DNA of 54,309 nucleotides from Sphingomonas sp. GC_Shp_5 (GCF_026540855.1 NZ_JALNUP010000026.1:1-54309), one strand, 5' to 3'; shown: positions 44,607-52,255, counted from the stretch's first letter. Program-made: numbers and translations. Notes: generated from the sequence alone by a model not told the origin.

Positions 44607-44843
44607 GCCATCGTTTCCCGCCTGGGTGACATAGGCGCGGGCGGCCTCCTAGCGGTCCAGTGCCTCCCGCAGCGTCGCGATCGCGTCGGCGATCGGCAAC
44701 TGCCGTGCGATGCGCGGGCGCCATATCCCCGGCGGCATCGATCGAACGTTCGGAGCGGATAGTCGCTACGACTTCGTCCTGAATCCTGAGCGCCTGCGCA
44801 TAAGAGTGCTGATCGAGCTTGTGCGGCGCAGCAAACTCGAGGA
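44607..44843 (-). pseudogene. Decayed small hypothetical gene
   Basis: Read on the minus strand, one frame gives FLEFAAPHKLDQHSYAQALR then IQDEVVATIRSERSIDAAG. The sense continues in another frame from about 44730 as RPRIARQLPIADAIATLREA-LDR, a TAG at 44651-44649, then EAARAYVTQAGNDG. A frameshift plus an in-frame stop in otherwise well-behaved coding sequence marks a pseudogene. Function unknown. It is head-to-head with the PilZ gene at 44850 and its start seems lost. Confidence 0.55.
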
Positions 44844-44849
44844 ATCATC

Positions 44850-45227
44850 GTGAAGCATTTGGTTGAGATCCGGTTCGAGCGGCGAGCTTCTGAGCGTCAG
44901 GAAATCGATGTTTCGACGGCGGCCAAGGTCGAAGGTCAGCCGGTAGTGGCAGTGCTGATCGATGAGGTTTCCACAACCGGCTTCAGCATGGTCGCGGCAG
45001 TACCAGTTGAGATCGGCGAAGCGGCGAGAGTGTCATTGCCAAGCATTGGCGAGCGGACAGTCAGCATTGTTCGCGGTCGAGGTATGAGGTTGGCCTGCGC
45101 CTTCGACGAGCCGATCGCGCCTGAAGAACTAAAGGCGGTTATTGCCTCAGGTGACGAGCGTCGTGCTCTGCAGGAGCACCGCGCCGCCATTGGATGGCGA
45201 CCTGAGGGGTGGGGACTGGCAGCCTAG
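44850..45227 (+). CDS. PilZ-domain protein 1
   Basis: A 125-residue single-domain protein like the many small PilZ proteins of sphingomonads. RRASERQEIDVSTAAKVEGQ carries an R-x3-R-x-like entry motif. VLIDEVSTTGFSMVAAVPVE is the D/N-x-S-x-x-G-type motif in variant form, followed by VSLPSIGERTVSIVRGRGMR and CAFDEPIAPEELKAVI. PilZ domains often bind cyclic di-GMP; whether this variant does is uncertain because the RxxxR/DxSxxG residues are imperfect. No operon partner is intact beside it. Confidence 0.7.
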   Translation: MKHLVEIRFERRASERQEIDVSTAAKVEGQPVVAVLIDEVSTTGFSMVAAVPVEIGEAARVSLPSIGERTVSIVRGRGMRLACAFDEPIAPEELKAVIASGDERRALQEHRAAIGWRPEGWGLAA

Positions 45228-45246
45228 GCAGCCTGCCTACGCGCGT

Positions 45247-45657
45247 TTAGCGGCAGTCACCCATCCCATACTGCCGCCAGTACCGGTCCCACCGCACGGC
45301 TGCGCCCCCCGCGACGGCGGCGCAAGACAATGAACGTCCATCCGGCAAAGTGCATCGCGCAACCACCCGCTTGTAGCTCTTGCCCATGGCTTGGCAGCTC
45401 AACGTCCGGTTGAGCACCAACTGCTCAACGATCTGCTGACTGCGCGCTGCCGCCTGGTCGTCGCAGGTATAGTTCACCCGCCGCACATCAGGTCGCCGGC
45501 ATGGCTCGGCGCTGGTGAAGTCCGGCGCCTGGATGCCAGCCACGCGCACCTTGATGCCGTTGGAGCACCATAGCGGGCCGTCACCGTCGTAGACGAGGGT
45601 GACAGTGCAGGAGAAGACGGTGGTCGGGGTGGCTGCGACCACATCGGCAATTATCAT
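45247..45657 (-). CDS. Thermonuclease (SNase)-like protein
   Basis: A 136-residue staphylococcal-nuclease-fold protein. TLVYDGDGPLWCSNGIKVRV and AGIQAPDFTSAEPC match the VxDGDT...R-x-A-G-I-D-A-P-E core, with Arg and Glu in the usual places. MGKSYKRVVARCTLPDG has the second active-site Arg region. Several Cys pairs (SAEPC, YTCDDQ, LSCQAM, ARCTL) suggest disulfides and thus an exported protein, yet no proper signal peptide is seen at the N-terminus, which may be shortened. It converges with the PilZ gene with 19 bp between stops. Confidence 0.7.
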   Translation of the reverse strand: MIIADVVAATPTTVFSCTVTLVYDGDGPLWCSNGIKVRVAGIQAPDFTSAEPCRRPDVRRVNYTCDDQAAARSQQIVEQLVLNRTLSCQAMGKSYKRVVARCTLPDGRSLSCAAVAGGAAVRWDRYWRQYGMGDCR

Positions 45658-45738
45658 CGGGCGACCGTGGACCGGCCAGCATCGGTAGGAAAGGTGGGAT
45701 GCGGCAGGCGATTGATCTGCCCGTCGCAGTCGCCAACG

Positions 45739-46104
45739 TTAAGCTTCTACCGTCTTCGGGAGCGTGGGCGTTTGCTGATGCTGAACAACTCGCCACACCT
45801 CGTGCTCGAGCCGACGGATCACCGAGGTGCAGTGCGCCTCATAAGCTTCGTCGCCGCGCTGGGCATGCACCTTGTAGGCGATTGCGATCAGTCCCTCCTG
45901 GGTACGGGATACCTGGCGCTCGCTTAACTCGGCGCTGCCCCACACCGGGGTATCAGCCACTGCGTCAATCGCCGCTTCCCCCGTGAACACGAACGGCGGC
46001 TTGGGCAGCACCATCACCACCTCTTGATCCACCTTCTCGCTGTAGTTCTCCGCACCCTCGGTCCACAGGCTCTGCTCAAAGCTCCACAGGCGGGTATCGT
46101 CCAT
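45739..46104 (-). CDS. Small NTF2/DUF4440-like protein
   Basis: A 121-residue protein resembling the SnoaL/DUF4440 family. DDTRLWSFEQSLWTEGAENY is the first helix, VDQEVVMVLPKPPFVFTGEA the turn region, and SAELSERQVSRTQEGLIAIA then YKVHAQRGDEAYEAHCTSVI the sheet. WRVVQHQQTP is typical of the last strand. AGGAGA stands 9 nt before the ATG at 46104; a longer frame to 46278 is not supported. Function unknown; such folds serve as enzymes or binding proteins. Confidence 0.7.
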   Translation of the reverse strand: MDDTRLWSFEQSLWTEGAENYSEKVDQEVVMVLPKPPFVFTGEAAIDAVADTPVWGSAELSERQVSRTQEGLIAIAYKVHAQRGDEAYEAHCTSVIRRLEHEVWRVVQHQQTPTLPKTVEA

Positions 46105-46276
46105 CGCATCTCTCCTCGTGCCTGCCTGTCCAAGCGGCTGCCGGCGATGGATGTTCCAGGAAGAGCAGCCAGTCACCCAAGGCCACCAGTGGCTCAACGG
46201 CCTCGCGAATGGTTCACCCTTCGTTCTACTTGGCGATGCGCCGCTGATGGTGCCTCGACATGGATGGAGTTTGAGC

Positions 46277-46732
46277 ATGGAGCATGATCTCCGGCTGCGT
46301 GCGGCTGCGCGCGCGATCTACGACGCCTGCTATCCGGCCGAAGAGTGGGCGCCGTGCACATTCGACGAGGCTGAGCGGTTCGGGACGGTGCACTACCGCC
46401 AAGCCATCGGCGCCGCCCACCAGGCAGCGCGGGTGCTCACCACTAAGGAGCGGCTGCTTCTCGTCGCGGCGCTTTTACATACCGTAAGGGCGAGCGAGCG
46501 GTCGCAGTGCGGCTGGACACGTGGTCTGCCGATCACCCTGTGTCTGACGTCATCGCTTCGAGCACGCCCTGGTTCGACGCTTGGCTGCGGCAGAAGGCGA
46601 CATCAATCGCGCTGTTGTCGAAACGCACGGGGATCACTGGAGCGGCTGATGACCATTGCGGCTGGCGACCGTCTGTTGCGGGCGGAGCTAGATGCGCTTG
46701 CTCGGCATGGAGCATCAGCGCTGGAGATCTGA
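46277..46732 (+). CDS. Hypothetical protein with conserved-looking N-terminal half
   Basis: A frame of 151 codons. Residues 2-60 (EHDLRLRAAARAIYDACYPA, then EEWAPCTFDEAERFGTVHYR-QAIGAAHQAARVL) look like a genuine small protein. Beyond about 46470 the composition turns Arg/Ser/Cys-rich and out of frame with the neighbouring coding signal, so the original stop may have been lost through an indel. No family recognised. Confidence 0.45.
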   Translation: MEHDLRLRAAARAIYDACYPAEEWAPCTFDEAERFGTVHYRQAIGAAHQAARVLTTKERLLLVAALLHTVRASERSQCGWTRGLPITLCLTSSLRARPGSTLGCGRRRHQSRCCRNARGSLERLMTIAAGDRLLRAELDALARHGASALEI

Positions 46733-46770
46733 TCGCGTCGATCGGCGGCAGCACCATCGTGGTCGACTGA
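46507..46770 (+). pseudogene. Hypothetical gene with two compensating frameshifts
   Basis: From GTG 46507 the frame gives RLDTWSADHPVSDVIASSTP and WFDAWLRQKATSIALLSKRT-GIT. The sense then shifts one base at about 46636 (LERLMTIAAGDRLLRAELDA-LA) and shifts back at about 46705 (AWSISAGDLIASIGGSTIVV-D, stop 46770). The three pieces join into one credible protein of about 88 residues, so a +1 and a -1 change have garbled the middle. Function unknown. Confidence 0.5.
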
Positions 46771-46772
46771 AG

Positions 46773-47040
46773 GTGGCACCCGGGGACGAGCTGACCCACG
46801 TCGGCCAGAAGCTGCGTACTCTGCAGCACTGCGCCTTGCATCGGCGTACCATCAAGCTGACATGCACGGCCTGCGAGCGTGAGCGCCGGTTCGATGCGGT
46901 GGCGCTGGTGGATGTACGAGTGCAAGGGCTGGGATGATCGTCTGCCGGGTGCGTTTCGGCGGCTGTACTGCGAGGGCTGCCAGGCCGCCGGCCGCGTCGT
47001 GCGCCCGCGGGCTGAGATCACCCGCGAGCAGCGTGACTAG
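46773..47040 (+). pseudogene. Frameshifted zinc-ribbon-like protein
   Basis: GTG 46773 opens APGDELTHVGQKLRTLQHCA then LTCTACERERRFDAVAL. At about 46908 one extra base moves the sense to WMYECKGWDDRLPGAFRRLY with CEGCQAAGRVVRPRAEITRE and a stop at 47040. The two C-x2-C pairs (CTAC and CEGC) now in different frames would form a zinc ribbon when joined. The base change is in CTGGTGG. The product is likely non-functional as it stands. Confidence 0.6.
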
Positions 47041-47111
47041 AAGCAGCCGCCGGACCCAGACCAGCGGACTTGGCGTAAGATGGTGTCGAGGTATCGGTCG
47101 TAGCTGGCGAG

Positions 47112-47291
47112 TTAAGCAGCGCGCAGAGTGCAGCGCTCGTCAAGAAACATACGGGCCGTGTCGTACAGGTTTGCTGCCTCAATCAGCCGAGCGGCACGCC
47201 CCCTGAGCCCACGCGCCTCGTTGCTAGGCGAACAGTGGTTGGCGCGGTGCAGGCAGATGAGCGCCTCGTTCCGCAGTTCATCAACATCCAT
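47112..47291 (-). CDS. Small hypothetical protein
   Basis: A 59-residue, mostly helical protein: MDVDELRNEALICLHRANHC, then GRAARLIEAANLYDTARMFL. No signal, motif or family recognised. An in-frame start at 47345 would add 18 residues. The ribosome-binding site is weak. It sits in the decayed part of the island. Confidence 0.4.
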   Translation of the reverse strand: MDVDELRNEALICLHRANHCSPSNEARGLRGRAARLIEAANLYDTARMFLDERCTLRAA

Positions 47292-47382
47292 GTTGCTGTA
47301 ATGCTTGCAGAAACGCGCCGGTTCCCCGCAATCGGGGTTAACCACCCGCTAGGTATAAATGCACAAGCCTTACTGCGCGGTT

Positions 47383-47643
47383 CTACCTCGGCAGGTTGCG
47401 ACGGAGCCATGGATCCAAGTTCTGCGCTTCGAAATCAAGCTGACGCAGCATCGCGGCTCGGAGCCCGGCCGAGTCACGCCGGTAGCCCTCCCAGTCGGCC
47501 TCGATGGCTCGCAGGGTCCACTTGCCGATGTGCGCGCCCGACTTGAGGCGAGCTTCCCGCGTCGATGCCACCACCATGTCTAAAGCCTTGAGGTCGACCG
47601 AGCCAGCGGCCTTAGCCTCTGCCAGCCTCTCCTCCAGCAGCAT
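47383..47643 (-). CDS. Hypothetical protein, probably 5'-truncated by the IS3 element
   Basis: An 86-residue frame: EERLAEAKAAGSVDLKALDM then VVASTREARLKSGAHIGKWT and LRQLDFEAQNLDPWLRRNLP. It starts with ATG only 8 bp from the IS3 left end, has no ribosome-binding site, and begins abruptly in a helix. The original start was therefore probably cut off by the insertion. Function unknown. Confidence 0.45.
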   Translation of the reverse strand: MLLEERLAEAKAAGSVDLKALDMVVASTREARLKSGAHIGKWTLRAIEADWEGYRRDSAGLRAAMLRQLDFEAQNLDPWLRRNLPR

Positions 47644-47703
47644 AGCTCGACTGGACTTGCTTCAGAAAAGTGGAGAGTTTTCCTGAGGTGAAAGGCGAAC
47701 TCG

Positions 47704-47997
47704 ATGACGAAGCAACGACGGTTTACGAAGGAATTCGAGGACGAGGCGGTTCGGCTGGCGGCGACCAGCGGGCGCACGCAGCGTGAGGTTGCGGAAGATC
47801 TGGGGGTCGGCCTGTCGACGCTGGTGCGGTGGATCGGGCGCCGGCGTGATCGGCTGATGGAGATGCCTGGCGAAGCGCCGCAGGCAGATATGGCTGCCGA
47901 GCTGAAGCGCCTTCGGCGGGAGAACGAGATCCTTCGGCAGGAACGCGACATACTGAAACGGGCGACCGCTTTTTTCGCCCGGGAGGGAAGTCGATGA
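47704..47997 (+). CDS. IS3-family transposase OrfA
   Basis: A 97-residue OrfA. KQRRFTKEFEDEAVRLAATS with REVAEDLGVGLSTLVRWIGR is the HTH that binds the terminal repeats. ELKRLRRENEILRQERDILK is the leucine-zipper-like coiled coil, and ATAFFAREGSR ends it in the usual way. It is intact. Its stop overlaps the orfB ATG (ATGA at 47994), the standard place for -1 frameshifting or coupling to make OrfAB. Confidence 0.92.
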   Translation: MTKQRRFTKEFEDEAVRLAATSGRTQREVAEDLGVGLSTLVRWIGRRRDRLMEMPGEAPQADMAAELKRLRRENEILRQERDILKRATAFFAREGSR

Positions 47998-48605
47998 GGT
48001 TCGAGCTCGTCGATCAGGCGAAGAAGAGATTTCCCCGTACATCGTCTCTGCCAAGTGCTCGGTGTCAGCCAGAGCGGCTATTTTGCCTGGAAGGACCGGC
48101 CAGCCAGTCGGCGACAACGCGATGACATGGTGATGCTGGCGCACGTCCGTTCGGCGTTCGCATTATCGAACGGCACATACGGCAGTCCCCGCATGACGCG
48201 GGAGTTGCAGGATGATGGCTTCGCCATCGGGCGACGTCGCACGGCGCGACTGATGCGCGAGAACGGCCTGCGCGGTCGGCAGAAGCGTCGATTCAAACGG
48301 ACAACCGACAGCGAGCATAGCTGGCCGATCGCGCCGAACATCATCGACCAGGATTTTACAGCGACGACGCCCAACCAGAAATGGGGCGTGGACATCTCGT
48401 ATGTCTGGACGCGGGAGGGATGGCTCTATCTGGCCGTGGTCATCGACCTGTTCTCCCGCCGCGTAATCGGCTGGGCCGTTATACCCGGAACCAGGCCGCG
48501 CAGGCCATTGCCCGCTATATCGACGGCTTCTACAACCCCGTCCGGCGCCACTCCGCGCTCGACTACATCAGCCCCGCGCAGTTCGAACGAACCGCGTCAC
48601 GCTGA
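47994..48605 (+). pseudogene. IS3-family transposase OrfB, frameshifted and internally deleted
   Basis: ATG 47994 reads RFELVDQAKKRFP, then loses frame at a CCCC run (48033-48036). In the correct frame LGVSQSGYFAWKDRPASRRQ to NQKWGVDISYVWTREGWLYL and VVIDLFSRRVIGWAV follow. At about 48480 a deletion joins this to RNQAAQAIARYIDGFYNPVR with RRHSALDYISPAQFE in another frame. The segment with the second Asp and the final Glu of the DDE triad is missing, so the transposase is dead. Confidence 0.85.
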
Positions 48606-48735
48606 GCAAACGCCTCTCCACTTACGCGGGGCAAGTCCATAGAGCGCCGGCCTTTCACGTCACGTGTTCGGTAGCGCCTCGCCAGGAAATTTGACCACCG
48701 CGGCGGGGCGCTTTCCACCACCAACATTTCGCCAT

Positions 48736-49035
48736 ATGCCTTTGGAGCGAAACGCGTTAGGGCTGTCCTCACAAACTGAGGTGAACGATAGCGGGCCGAA
48801 ACAACAAGCGTTCCAGGTCGTAGACAGGTGCCTGTTCATGCTAATCCTGCTGGTCGGCGCATTATCTGCTTGGCTCGCGATACGAGGCTTGCACGAGGAG
48901 CCACATGGCGCGGCGGCGGATAGCGATGCGCTGCAAGGTCAAGCTGCGCGCGCCACCCACGCCAACCTTATCGGACAACCCACTAGCCAGATGATGAACA
49001 GCTCGGGAAGCGGTGCATTGAACATCCATGGATGA
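48736..49035 (+). CDS. Doubtful single-span membrane protein
   Basis: A 99-residue frame with one clear hydrophobic span (CLFMLILLVGALSAWLAIRG). Polar tails lie on both sides, the C-terminal one rich in Ala, Asn and Ser. No ribosome-binding site or family is evident, and an in-frame start at 48664 is possible. It overlaps the next gene by 8 nt. It could be real because the span is well formed. Confidence 0.35.
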   Translation: MPLERNALGLSSQTEVNDSGPKQQAFQVVDRCLFMLILLVGALSAWLAIRGLHEEPHGAAADSDALQGQAARATHANLIGQPTSQMMNSSGSGALNIHG

Positions 49036-49267
49036 CCGTCACATTACAGGAAGGGCTCTCGTGGCCATCGTTCGCGCCACCGCCGAGAGGCACAACATCG
49101 CCTGGAGCGCCTTGGTGCCCAGCCGCGATGTTGTGGACTGGTCAGCGGAAGCGCACGAGGAAGCTGCTTTTGTTGAAATGGCCGAGGCCAAGCACGCTCT
49201 CCGCCAACATCTGTGCGAAACCTATGGTATCAGCGCCGAGGAATTCGCTTACCTCGCTCTCGGTTGA
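49028..49267 (+). CDS. Small hypothetical protein
   Basis: A 79-residue acidic protein: RALVAIVRATAERHNIAWSA then AHEEAAFVEMAEAKHALRQH and ETYGISAEEFAYLALG. Helical throughout with good coding character, but no family recognised and no clear ribosome-binding site. Confidence 0.5.
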   Translation: MDDRHITGRALVAIVRATAERHNIAWSALVPSRDVVDWSAEAHEEAAFVEMAEAKHALRQHLCETYGISAEEFAYLALG

Positions 49268-49411
49268 TAGAGGCAGCGCCAAGCTGGTTTGTCTTCGCTA
49301 CGCCGGAGCGCTCTCAGCCCTCATCAGCGCCTTATGCCCAAGTGGGGCGCAGTCAGGGAACTGAACAGCAACTGAGCGCTTCTCATCGGTCAGCAAGCGT
49401 GAGTACCAGCA

Positions 49412-49774
49412 TTGAAGCCTAACCCCCAACATGCCGCTGCACGTGAGCCTCCATTCAAAATGTTCTACTTGTGCGTGCTGGGAGCAGGAGGCGCTAGCCG
49501 CCGGGTCCATGTGCTGAACATCTCTAAGTCAGGCGCGCTGATCCACGGAGGTGGGGTGAACGCATCCGGGGTCCGGGTTACCCTGACATGTGGCCCATTG
49601 CGCCGCGCAGGACGAAGCGTTTGGGCCAGTGGCGATCGCATCGGCGTGCTCTTCAATCTGCCCCTCGAAAAGGCACAGCTTGATGCAGCGCTCGAGCCGA
49701 GTCTCTCTCGGCGGGAGGCGCGTTCCGCTTGTTTCGAACCTAATCGTCCTGCCGGGTTACGCCGCAATGGGTGA
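49412..49774 (+). CDS. PilZ-domain protein 2
   Basis: A 120-residue PilZ-type protein. RRVHVLNISKSGALIHGGGV is the N-x-S-x-x-G motif, followed by VTLTCGPLRRAGRSVWASGD and RIGVLFNLPLEKAQLDAAL, the standard strand order of sphingomonad PilZ proteins. The RxxxR entry motif is not clear, so cyclic-di-GMP binding is doubtful. The start is a TTG at 49412 or the ATG at 49460. It overlaps the next gene by 8 nt. Confidence 0.65.
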   Translation: MKPNPQHAAAREPPFKMFYLCVLGAGGASRRVHVLNISKSGALIHGGGVNASGVRVTLTCGPLRRAGRSVWASGDRIGVLFNLPLEKAQLDAALEPSLSRREARSACFEPNRPAGLRRNG

Positions 49775-50036
49775 GATCGAGAGGCTGGTTCCGTCCAGCG
49801 TTGTTGAACAATGGGTGTACCATCTTCGGCGTCAGCGAGCGCGAGCGCGTGATGCACTGTGGCTGCTAGATCAGGGGTTCACAGTTCATGATGGTCGCAA
49901 GGGAGTGCCGACGGCGGACGCCAGTGCGCGTTGGCGGACGGAACAGAAAGCCGTCATTAACGAGGTCAACGCTCTCCTCGAGCTTTACGACAGCATCAAC
50001 TTTCACCGCCCTGCCGATGAACCGGTCGATGCGTAA
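49767..50036 (+). CDS. Small hypothetical protein
   Basis: An 89-residue protein starting MGEIERLVPSS, then VEQWVYHLRRQRARARDALW, LLDQGFTVHDGRK and KAVINEVNALLELYDSINFH. Mostly helical with a basic centre. It begins inside the end of the PilZ gene, suggesting coupling. No family recognised; a longer frame starting 49590 lies within PilZ and is discounted. Confidence 0.5.
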   Translation: MGEIERLVPSSVVEQWVYHLRRQRARARDALWLLDQGFTVHDGRKGVPTADASARWRTEQKAVINEVNALLELYDSINFHRPADEPVDA

Positions 50037-50145
50037 CCCTCGGCCGCTGCGGCTTCGCCTGCGATTGATGACACTCTCGTCAGTTGACCGGGATTACGCC
50101 TGCGGGCAGCTTTGCTTGCCCGATTAACGGGGGCGAGGAGAGATC

Positions 50146-50340
50146 ATGCATAAGGTGCTCTTCGCGGTGGCTTCCCTGGCTCTGTTTGCCGGCGCAACGC
50201 CAACGCTGGCAGCCCCCTGCAAGGATGCAAAGGGTCGGTTCACCAAGTGCGCGCCAAAGGCACCTGCCAAGCCTGTGCGGTGCAAGGCGGCCAACGGCAA
50301 GTTCGCCAAGTGCGGCACACCAGGCGCCAAACCGATCTGA
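50146..50340 (+). CDS. Secreted peptide with two CK-x-A-x-G-x-F-x-KC repeats
   Basis: A 64-residue exported peptide. Residues 1-22 are a signal peptide (VLFAVASLALFAGATPTLA, then A). The mature part holds CKDAKGRFTKC and CKAANGKFAKC, two 11-residue repeats joined by a Pro/Ala/Lys linker (APKAPAKPVR), with a short basic tail. Each repeat has a Cys at both ends, so each could form a small disulfide loop. GAGGAG precedes the ATG. Function unknown; the sequence is intact and well started in an otherwise decayed area. Confidence 0.75.
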   Translation: MHKVLFAVASLALFAGATPTLAAPCKDAKGRFTKCAPKAPAKPVRCKAANGKFAKCGTPGAKPI

Positions 50341-50523
50341 TGGAGGCCCCCGTCCGTATGTTGATCGGGCGGGATAGCCCCGGACGTCCAGAATGACTTC
50401 GGCCGTACGAGCAATTTCGCCCGGATAACGGTTAAGGTCAATGCTGTAGTTCTACGAGGTTTTTGGCTGAAGAGACGCCCCGCCGTCCGTAGTGACTCAG
50501 AAGCGGCGGAGCGCCGGGCCTAC

Positions 50524-50853
50524 ATGAGGGATGTAAGACCCACCTTCCTCAACCATCGCCGGCGGCTGAATGTCCTTTCTGGCTGGAGGGGCTGCAAGAT
50601 AGCCGCCGCCGGCCCACGGCGGATCGTATGCTCGGTTAGTGCGCCGTCTCTGCAGGAGTGGTACCGGAGCCAAACGGAGAACGGCAGGACTCATCTGGAT
50701 CAATCGCTCGCGCTCCTTCGCAAAGCCCTGAGCATACAGGACGCACATGGTAGCCCGATCGTCGCTGCGCACATCTCCTACGCGATCGATCTGCTGGAGG
50801 GGCATGGGTCCGACGAGGTGGTTAAGCTGAGAGAATCGCCTCTGTCGCATTGA
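50524..50853 (+). CDS. Doubtful hypothetical protein
   Basis: The last 45 codons (HLDQSLALLRKALSIQDAHG then SPIVAAHISYAIDLLEGHG) form two convincing helices. The first 60 codons look non-coding and no good start is seen. It may be the remnant of a small helical protein. A similar helical pattern occurs on the opposite strand just downstream (50860-51000). Confidence 0.35.
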   Translation: MRDVRPTFLNHRRRLNVLSGWRGCKIAAAGPRRIVCSVSAPSLQEWYRSQTENGRTHLDQSLALLRKALSIQDAHGSPIVAAHISYAIDLLEGHGSDEVVKLRESPLSH

Positions 50854-51027
50854 GGCGATCACCCAGTCCACGTGTTCAAGTGCCTTGTCGATCTCGCCTG
50901 CGGCAGGCAGTTCGCAGCCAGTCAGCAATAGCTGCAGCGCCTCGGCCAGAACAGTCCGTAGCTCGCAAAGGCGATCAAGACCTCGTCCATAGCCGCAAGT
51001 ACGCTTTTGCCAGAGCGAGAGATGCAA
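50849..51027 (-). pseudogene. Possible decayed helical gene, convergent to 50524-50853
   Basis: Minus-strand sense ELRTVLAEALQLLLTGCELP then AAGEIDKALEHVDWVIASM resembles the helical core on the opposite strand. A likely start (MDEVL) is in a different frame about 15 nt before it, implying an indel near 50985. The frame then runs into the antisense of the neighbouring gene without its own stop. Weak evidence. Confidence 0.25.
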
Positions 51028-51090
51028 CCTGTCAGAAGTATACTTTATAGTCGCATAGCCGCCTAACGCCCGCGGCTGACACGTGTAAGA

Positions 51091-51580
51091 TTAGCCGTGT
51101 TCCAGAATGCTTGCTGCCAGGCTACTTTCTTCCGAGACTGGAACCCTAACCTTCGCGCTTGGGTAACCCAGCAGCTTGCGAATGCCGGAGCGCTCCTGGG
51201 TCAAGTGGTCCCGGATTGACTCGGCCATTGCTGACGCTGCCACGCGATAGGTGCTCCATTGAGCGAGAGGACGAGCCGGTCCAGCCGCCCTGGTATAGTC
51301 GCGGTACGCTTCGCCTGCCTCGATGCATGCGAGCTTGAGGCGCATTGCCTCCGCTCCTTTCAGCCCCCCCACCTGCAATCACAGGCCCAAAAACATCTCT
51401 GTGTTTGAACAGCGCATATTCCATCAGCAGGCGGGAAAGCTCCATCCGTCGCGTCATCATTTCCGCAGCGACTTCCGGAGTGACAGCTGCCTTCTCGAGG
51501 AGCGGAGTGGCCCAACGTAGAATGCTGCTGATCCGCTGCTGATGGTAGTCTAATTGCCTGACGAGCGAGGACTTTTCCAT
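51091..51580 (-). pseudogene. Hemerythrin-like gene split by a frameshift at a 7-C run
   Basis: From ATG 51580: SLVRQLDYHQQRISSILRWA, then RRMELSRLLMEYALFKHRDV and FGPVIAGG. At the run of seven C (51364-51370; G on the coding strand) the sense passes to a second frame: GAEAMRLKLACIEAGEAYRD, then AQWSTYRVAASAMAESIRDH and REAL-like LTQERSGIRKLLGY, ending at 51091. The His-bearing helices (DYHQQ, FKHRD, RDHLTQE) suggest a hemerythrin-like four-helix bundle. One base in the C-run would restore a protein of about 160 residues, so it may be a switchable or broken gene, or a sequencing error. Confidence 0.6.
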
Positions 51581-51721
51581 GGCTCTTCGAGTAAGCGAGC
51601 TTAGTTACCGCTTTGTGCAGCGAGACTACCGTAGTCGCGGCAGCCAGGCTGTCAGCGGCACTTGATCCAACTGATGGCTCCTAGCTCAGCGGGTCCAAAA
51701 GCGGGCTTGATCGGCAGAGCT

Positions 51722-51997
51722 CTACTCAGGAGAGGACGTGCCGAACCCGACGGTGGAGACGTAGAGCTGTTCAACACACTGCTCAGCGGCCCATGCTAAG
51801 CCCACAGCTTCCGCTTCTTCGTAGGTGTCGTAGGTCGTCATCTGCACCAGCGACACGGACTCCACCTCATCCCCATCTCCGCAGTTGATCAAAGCAGATC
51901 CCTGCAACTCGTACCGGCCGTCATCCTGGCGCTCGATGCTGATGCAATCGACTTCGTCGGGGGCTCGCTCGCCTTCAGGCAGCTTCAGAATTTCCAT
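51722..51997 (-). CDS. Small acidic hypothetical protein
   Basis: A 91-residue protein: MEILKLPEGERAPDEVDCIS, GRYELQGSALINCGDGDEVE, YDTYEEAEAVGLAWAAEQCV and EQLYVSTVGFG. An alternating strand/helix pattern suggests a small alpha/beta fold. AAGGAGAGAGACC precedes the ATG at 51997. Two similar-looking halves were not found. Good coding character; function unknown. Confidence 0.65.
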   Translation of the reverse strand: MEILKLPEGERAPDEVDCISIERQDDGRYELQGSALINCGDGDEVESVSLVQMTTYDTYEEAEAVGLAWAAEQCVEQLYVSTVGFGTSSPE

Positions 51998-52093
51998 GGT
52001 CTCTCTCCTTATGTTGGCCGCCAAACGAGGCCGGGCGAGGTAACGCTTGCGGCTACAGCTTCGCTCGTCAGCAAATCATCTTGGGGCTACGGT

Positions 52094-52255
52094 TTACGTT
52101 AGTGACGACTTCCTAACTGGCGCATCTTGCCCCTGAGTGCTTTCCTGCCCCTTGTCGAGCGTGTCACTTCGGCGGCGCGCGTCACCATCATCCTGATCCT
52201 CGGTGGACAGGTTCGGCTTGTCGGTCTGGGTGGTCGGGTTCTTGGGATCGGTCAT
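52094..52255 (-). CDS. Short hydrophilic protein
   Basis: A 53-residue, highly charged protein lacking hydrophobic core residues: TDPKNPTTQTDKPNLSTEDQ, then DDGDARRRSDTLDKGQEST. It is probably disordered, like small stress-associated hydrophilic proteins. GGAGGAGAATCGCC before the ATG at 52255 is a strong translation signal, which supports expression. Confidence 0.6.
   Translation of the reverse strand: MTDPKNPTTQTDKPNLSTEDQDDGDARRRSDTLDKGQESTQGQDAPVRKSSLT

Larger units (their letters stand above)
47652..48639 (+). mobile_element. Defective IS3-family insertion sequence
   Basis: Terminal inverted repeats begin TGGACTTG at both ends (47652 onward; 48639 on the minus strand) and share AGTGGAGA after 9 variable bases. 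It carries an orfA and a broken orfB. At 988 bp it is about 0.2 kb shorter than typical IS3 elements because of an internal deletion at about 48480. No direct target repeat is seen (left flank ends CGAC, right begins TAGA), so a flank may have rearranged. Confidence 0.85.

Noticed and set aside
50497..51027. A 176-codon minus-strand frame
   Set aside because: Only its first third has protein-like helices; the rest is antisense to a plus-strand frame, so it is listed only as a doubtful fragment.
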